Below are positions 60,944-64,000 of a stretch of 64,000 nt of DNA, one piece after another. The DNA is taken from assembly GCF_000283155.1 (NCBI RefSeq), contig NW_004454163.1:6218216-6282215 (forward strand), read 5' to 3'. The notes beneath the pieces were generated by a model that saw only the letters and a list, made by a program, of their open reading frames with translations, was not told where the DNA came from and made no database searches. The DNA comes from Ceratotherium simum simum (taxonomy: Eukaryota > Chordata > Mammalia > Perissodactyla > Rhinocerotidae). The translations under genes and the position numbers were made by a program. Each line of letters opens with the position of its first letter. Positions within the stretch are counted from its first letter, which is position 1.

Positions 60944-62718
60944 GTAAGACATTTCAAATAAATGTTTCCTAGACCTATGACTATGGCTTTTGTAAAAATG
61001 TTTGCACATAATGTGCAATGGTTTTTCCAATTATTATATGTGATTTCCCCCAAAATATGGTTTCAAACTCAGATATAGGATCATTTCTTAGATACATGAA
61101 ATGGTAGCAATTACAGGGCTCATTCTTATCCATTTTCTGGAAACAGACAGCTGAGGAGGACCTTCATGGGACAACTTATTCTTGGCTTATTTCCAGCTCC
61201 TTATGTTTTTGAAAGTAATATTTATTTAGAAATATTTTACATATAATAACTTTCACCAATTCTGACTAAATTGAACAGAAGCTAATGTCTAATTCCGAAA
61301 ATTAAGATATAGCCATTAAATAATTTTAGTGATTATAGTTTTGTTAAGAGGAATAACTGTTCATTTCAGTAAAATATGTTATCTCATCTCTGTGGCTTTA
61401 GCAGAAAGTCGCATAATTTCTGTGGGTCTCAAATGCAAAATGTAACTGGGAATATCACCTTACTTTCCTGCAATAGAGTGTTTAATAAGATGATCTCTGG
61501 AAGTCCTCCGCAGAGTGCTATAATCTATTATTCTCATTGGGAAGTGACATTATTCCTTTAATAAATCCTTATTCTCTTCTTCAGTATACACCAAATTACA
61601 TTTCAATTCAAAAGTAGACTAATTATGGTCACATGACCACAGTCAGCCCAGTAGAGGTGTCAGAGCCTGCCTGATGTAAACAAGCAGGAACCAGTGTGCA
61701 TTGGAACTGTGCCATGCCAAAGGCAGGAACTGAAACTTCTTATAGAATGATGAGGCCAGGGCCCTGCGGACAGCTCACTTGTGAGACAAGATGTCCTGAC
61801 TTCTGGTCCGTGGATCCCCCACAACCCTGATACACTATAATTTATTGTTTCTGTATTGTTTCTTTTTCTTTCTTCCTTCTTTCCTTCCTTCCTTCCTTTC
61901 TTCCTTCCTCTTTCTCTCTTTCTCTCTCTTTCCTTCCTTCTTTTCTCTTTCTTTCTATCTTTCTTTCCTTCCTTCCTTTCTTTTATTTATTTAACAAATA
62001 CTTTTTGAAACCTACTGTGTCCCAGGCACTGCTATAACACTTCTTTTTTTTGTTGTCTTTACTCTTTTTAACTCCTTAGTCAACTTTTCCTGCCATCAGT
62101 GTTGGGAATGCTTTATCTTTACTAAACAAAATTTACTTTTCAGTGTATTAGACTTTTAAAGTGTAGAATTCAGTTTTTGTTGTACTATGTATGTTAAAAT
62201 AGACTAGATATTTAATGACCTCTTGCTGTTTCTGGCCTATTATCTCATTGGATGATCCAGAAAAGCTCTTTCTGCTTTCCTTTCCAAATATACTAAATGA
62301 AGAGGGCTTGATCACATCTTTCCCTTCACTGAGTGACAGGAAGCTTTGAAAACAGCCCCCAACTTATATTCCTATAATTTCTGTCACCATAGCGATGGGA
62401 TAGGAGTCTATTTACCACTAGCCATCGTGGCATCAACCTAGCCTAAGTGAACACTGTCCAGGATGTATCAGATGTACAAACACCAGGATAGGGAGAGAGA
62501 TTGTGTTGAAAGATGGTTGGAAGCCTGGAGGAGAGAGATGGGTCTATAGTCTTAAATACCTAAATATGCTTGGAATGAAAGTCACTGAGGTAGAAAAGGC
62601 TTGACCTGCCATCAAATCCATGTTGATGTTTCCCCCACCTTGCGTTCCTTCACACTGTGTACATGCTCTTATCGGAACCCTGGGCAACCTAACTATTATT
62701 GATTCAATCTTTCTGTAG
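60944..62718 (+). other. DTNA: DTNA intron, 1.8 kb
   Basis: No exon is seen. It contains a long polypyrimidine tract (61859-61987). The acceptor before 62719 is AATCTTTCTGTAG. Confidence 0.7.
61859..61987. repeat. Polypyrimidine tract (CTTT/CCTT)n
   Basis: About 130 bases of nearly pure C and T on the plus strand, made of TTTC, TTCC and TCTC units. Such tracts can form triplex structures and vary in length. Confidence 0.93.
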
Positions 62719-62769
62719 GAAGAAGAACTGAAGCAGGGAGTAAGTTATGTCCCCTACTGCAGGTCTTAA
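62719..62769 (+). CDS. DTNA: DTNA terminal exon, alpha-dystrobrevin-2 tail, residues 434-449
   Basis: After CTTTCTGTAG the frame reads EEELKQGVSYVPYCRS and stops at TAA (62767-62769). I recognise this as the short tail of alpha-dystrobrevin-2. Established knowledge: this form lacks the long C-terminal tail that carries the tyrosine phosphorylation sites of alpha-dystrobrevin-1. Use of this exon therefore decides between the two main isoforms. A GTAAGT inside it (62739-62744) is a potential cryptic donor, but using it would break the known tail. Confidence 0.95.
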   Translation, partial: EEELKQGVSYVPYCRS

Positions 62770-63920
62770 CTAACAGTGGAGGGGCCTGCCGTCCTGCCGT
62801 TTTTCTCATTGCTTTTGCCTCTAATGTATGTTCATGCTTCAGTTTGGAAAGAGAAAAAAAAAAAATCATACTAATTTGCTTTCTTTTCAATGTAGTGCTT
62901 GAATTGAGATATATAAAATTTAGCATTTTTTATAACTATTACTACTGTTGGCAACAAATGAAGAGCTATTACATCTTTTAGAAGAGAGAACAAATTGTAA
63001 TTTGTTGGAAACTTTTTAGACCTCCAAGGGTCTAAGTTTCAAACCAGTCTCATGCTTTTCTGGGTGGTTGATTAGATCCTTCTCTTAATAGAAAGATACC
63101 CATCACAGTCACTAAAGTTACACTCAGTAAAACCCACAGCAACTAGAAGCTAACCTCATCATCCTCTCACACTGTGAATATTCAGTTCAGTTTCCATTTT
63201 ACTGAAAAGGTGTAGAACCTCTTTTCATAAAAACCAACCAATGACATCTTTTTTCATTGCATAATTATTATGCCCTGTTCCCCACTGCTCACCAAAATGT
63301 GCTCAATCTTATGAGAGAAAAGTTGTACTCAGTAACTGTTTACTTCCCATAGTTTAATTTTTCTTCAAGACAAATCCCTACTGTTGGTTGACAATAATCT
63401 CAAAAGAATAGATAACTTTCAGGCTTTCTCTTATCACCGAGAACCTTTCTGCTCTGGGAGTCCACAAGTTCTTATGTACATTTCTAGAAGAAGAAGCATT
63501 GTGACTCTCTAACTATAGCCTAAACTGAAGCCCTGTCTGACCCTGTGGTCAGGTTCAGAAGCCAGCAGAGGGAGCAGCATACTTAAGAGATAATAATAAA
63601 AGAAAATAGAGCAAAATAAAAGCAGCTTTAATTTCAAGTGCATGTATCAAGCTGTGTATGACAATATATCCCACTCACTAGTATTATGAAGAAGTTTCAC
63701 ATTATTTCCATGGATCAATTAGAACCACAGCCTGTCCAGTTTCAACGCACTTTTTAATTCTTCTGTATTCTCTTTCCTATTATTTGTTGTGTGTGTTTGT
63801 GTGTAACAAAGAATGTTTGCAAAATGCTGGACACATTTTTACCCTTCATTCCCAAGGTCTGTAAAAAAGGAAAGTGTAAAACTAATCTGTAATGTCAGAC
63901 AATAAAGACAATGTATTACA
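62770..63920 (+). other. DTNA: 3' UTR of the alpha-dystrobrevin-2 mRNA
   Basis: About 1.15 kb follow the stop codon to the first strong polyadenylation context. AT-rich patches are present; AATAAA also occurs at 63595-63600 and 63615-63620, which could give slightly shorter ends. The end is inferred from the signal at 63901. Confidence 0.7.
63901..63906 (+). terminator. DTNA: Polyadenylation signal AATAAA
   Basis: AATAAA is followed by a CA cleavage candidate near 63919 and by T/GT-rich sequence (TTATTTTGTATTTTGTG). It fits the end of the short alpha-2 transcript. Earlier AATAAA hexamers at 63595 and 63615 are possible alternatives. Confidence 0.7.
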
Positions 63921-64000
63921 TTATTTTGTATTTTGTGAAAACAATTACTTTACTAAAGTCAAATTTTAATGAGAGACAGTGCCCCTGGGTGAAGGACACA
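63921..64000 (+). other. DTNA: DTNA sequence downstream of the alpha-2 end
   Basis: Eighty bases with nothing recognisable. For the alpha-1 transcript this would be intron leading to tail exons beyond the window. Confidence 0.5.

Larger units (their letters stand above)
1..63920 (+). other. DTNA: DTNA gene (alpha-dystrobrevin), internal and 3' portion
   Basis: Fourteen exons on the plus strand join in one continuous frame to give 449 residues that I recognise as alpha-dystrobrevin. Established knowledge: this is a cytoplasmic dystrophin-related scaffold of the dystrophin-associated glycoprotein complex; it binds dystrophin or utrophin through its coiled coils and binds syntrophins just before them, at the sarcolemma, neuromuscular junction and in brain. 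Order of domains seen: EF-hand-like region (residues 1-80), ZZ zinc finger (122-163), variable linker (172-270), two syntrophin-binding helices (about 280-323), coiled-coil helices (about 350-378 and 393-433), and the short alpha-2 tail (434-449). The 5' exons, including the promoter and the first part of the EF-hand region, lie outside the window. The long alpha-1 tail exons are not present. DTNB is the main alternative, but the muscle-type vr3 exons and the tail EEELKQGVSYVPYCRS indicate DTNA. Confidence 0.96.

Noticed and set aside
1..64000. CRISPR arrays, operons, phage or bacterial insertion sequences
   Set aside because: The window is intron-rich vertebrate DNA; the direct repeats seen are microsatellites, SINE duplications or short tandem units.

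Overview
The window is mammalian nuclear DNA from inside one large gene. The tRNA-derived SINEs match the equine repetitive element (ERE) family: they begin near GGGGCCGGCCCCGTGGC, carry pol III A-box and B-box motifs, end in A-tails and are flanked by target-site duplications. That points to a perissodactyl, most likely a horse-type genome; rhinoceros or tapir cannot be excluded from sequence alone. MIR, L2, MER5A and one LINE-1 3' end also fit a placental mammal.

The gene is DTNA (alpha-dystrobrevin), on the plus strand. I can place fourteen exons with AG/GT borders and one unbroken frame: 4198-4283, 10831-10985, 15489-15594, 17718-17884, 20268-20392, a 9-base microexon at 22787-22795, 24941-25024, 34126-34203, 34770-34862, 46314-46401, 47917-48014, 53379-53492, 60847-60943, and a terminal exon whose coding part is 62719-62769. 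Together they encode 449 residues: the second half of the EF-hand-like region, the ZZ zinc finger with all eight ligands, the alternatively spliced region, two repeated syntrophin-binding helices, two coiled-coil helices and the short alpha-dystrobrevin-2 tail. The 5' exons lie upstream of the window. The exons for the long, tyrosine-phosphorylated alpha-dystrobrevin-1 tail are not seen and should lie downstream. Residue numbers in the entries refer to this 449-residue window product.

Layout: 1-4197 is upstream intron with a perfect hairpin palindrome and an unrecognised coding-like patch; 4198-25024 carries the EF-hand, ZZ and linker exons; 25025-34125 is a 9.1 kb intron that may hold the 3' end of the short alpha-dystrobrevin-3 form; 34126-34862 holds the two muscle-type vr3 exons; 34863-46313 is an 11.4 kb repeat-rich intron; 46314-62769 holds the syntrophin-binding and coiled-coil exons and the alpha-2 end, followed by a 3' UTR to about 63920.

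The most unusual structure is a pair of about 0.86 kb inverted repeats (49945-50803 and 55753-56608) around the single coiled-coil exon at 53379-53492. The centres of the arms are nearly identical and the edges are diverged, which suggests gene conversion. The transcript could fold into a long intronic duplex around that one exon. The other notable point is a run of cassettes that all start and end in phase 2 (microexon, 24941 exon, both vr3 exons), so each can be skipped without breaking the frame.
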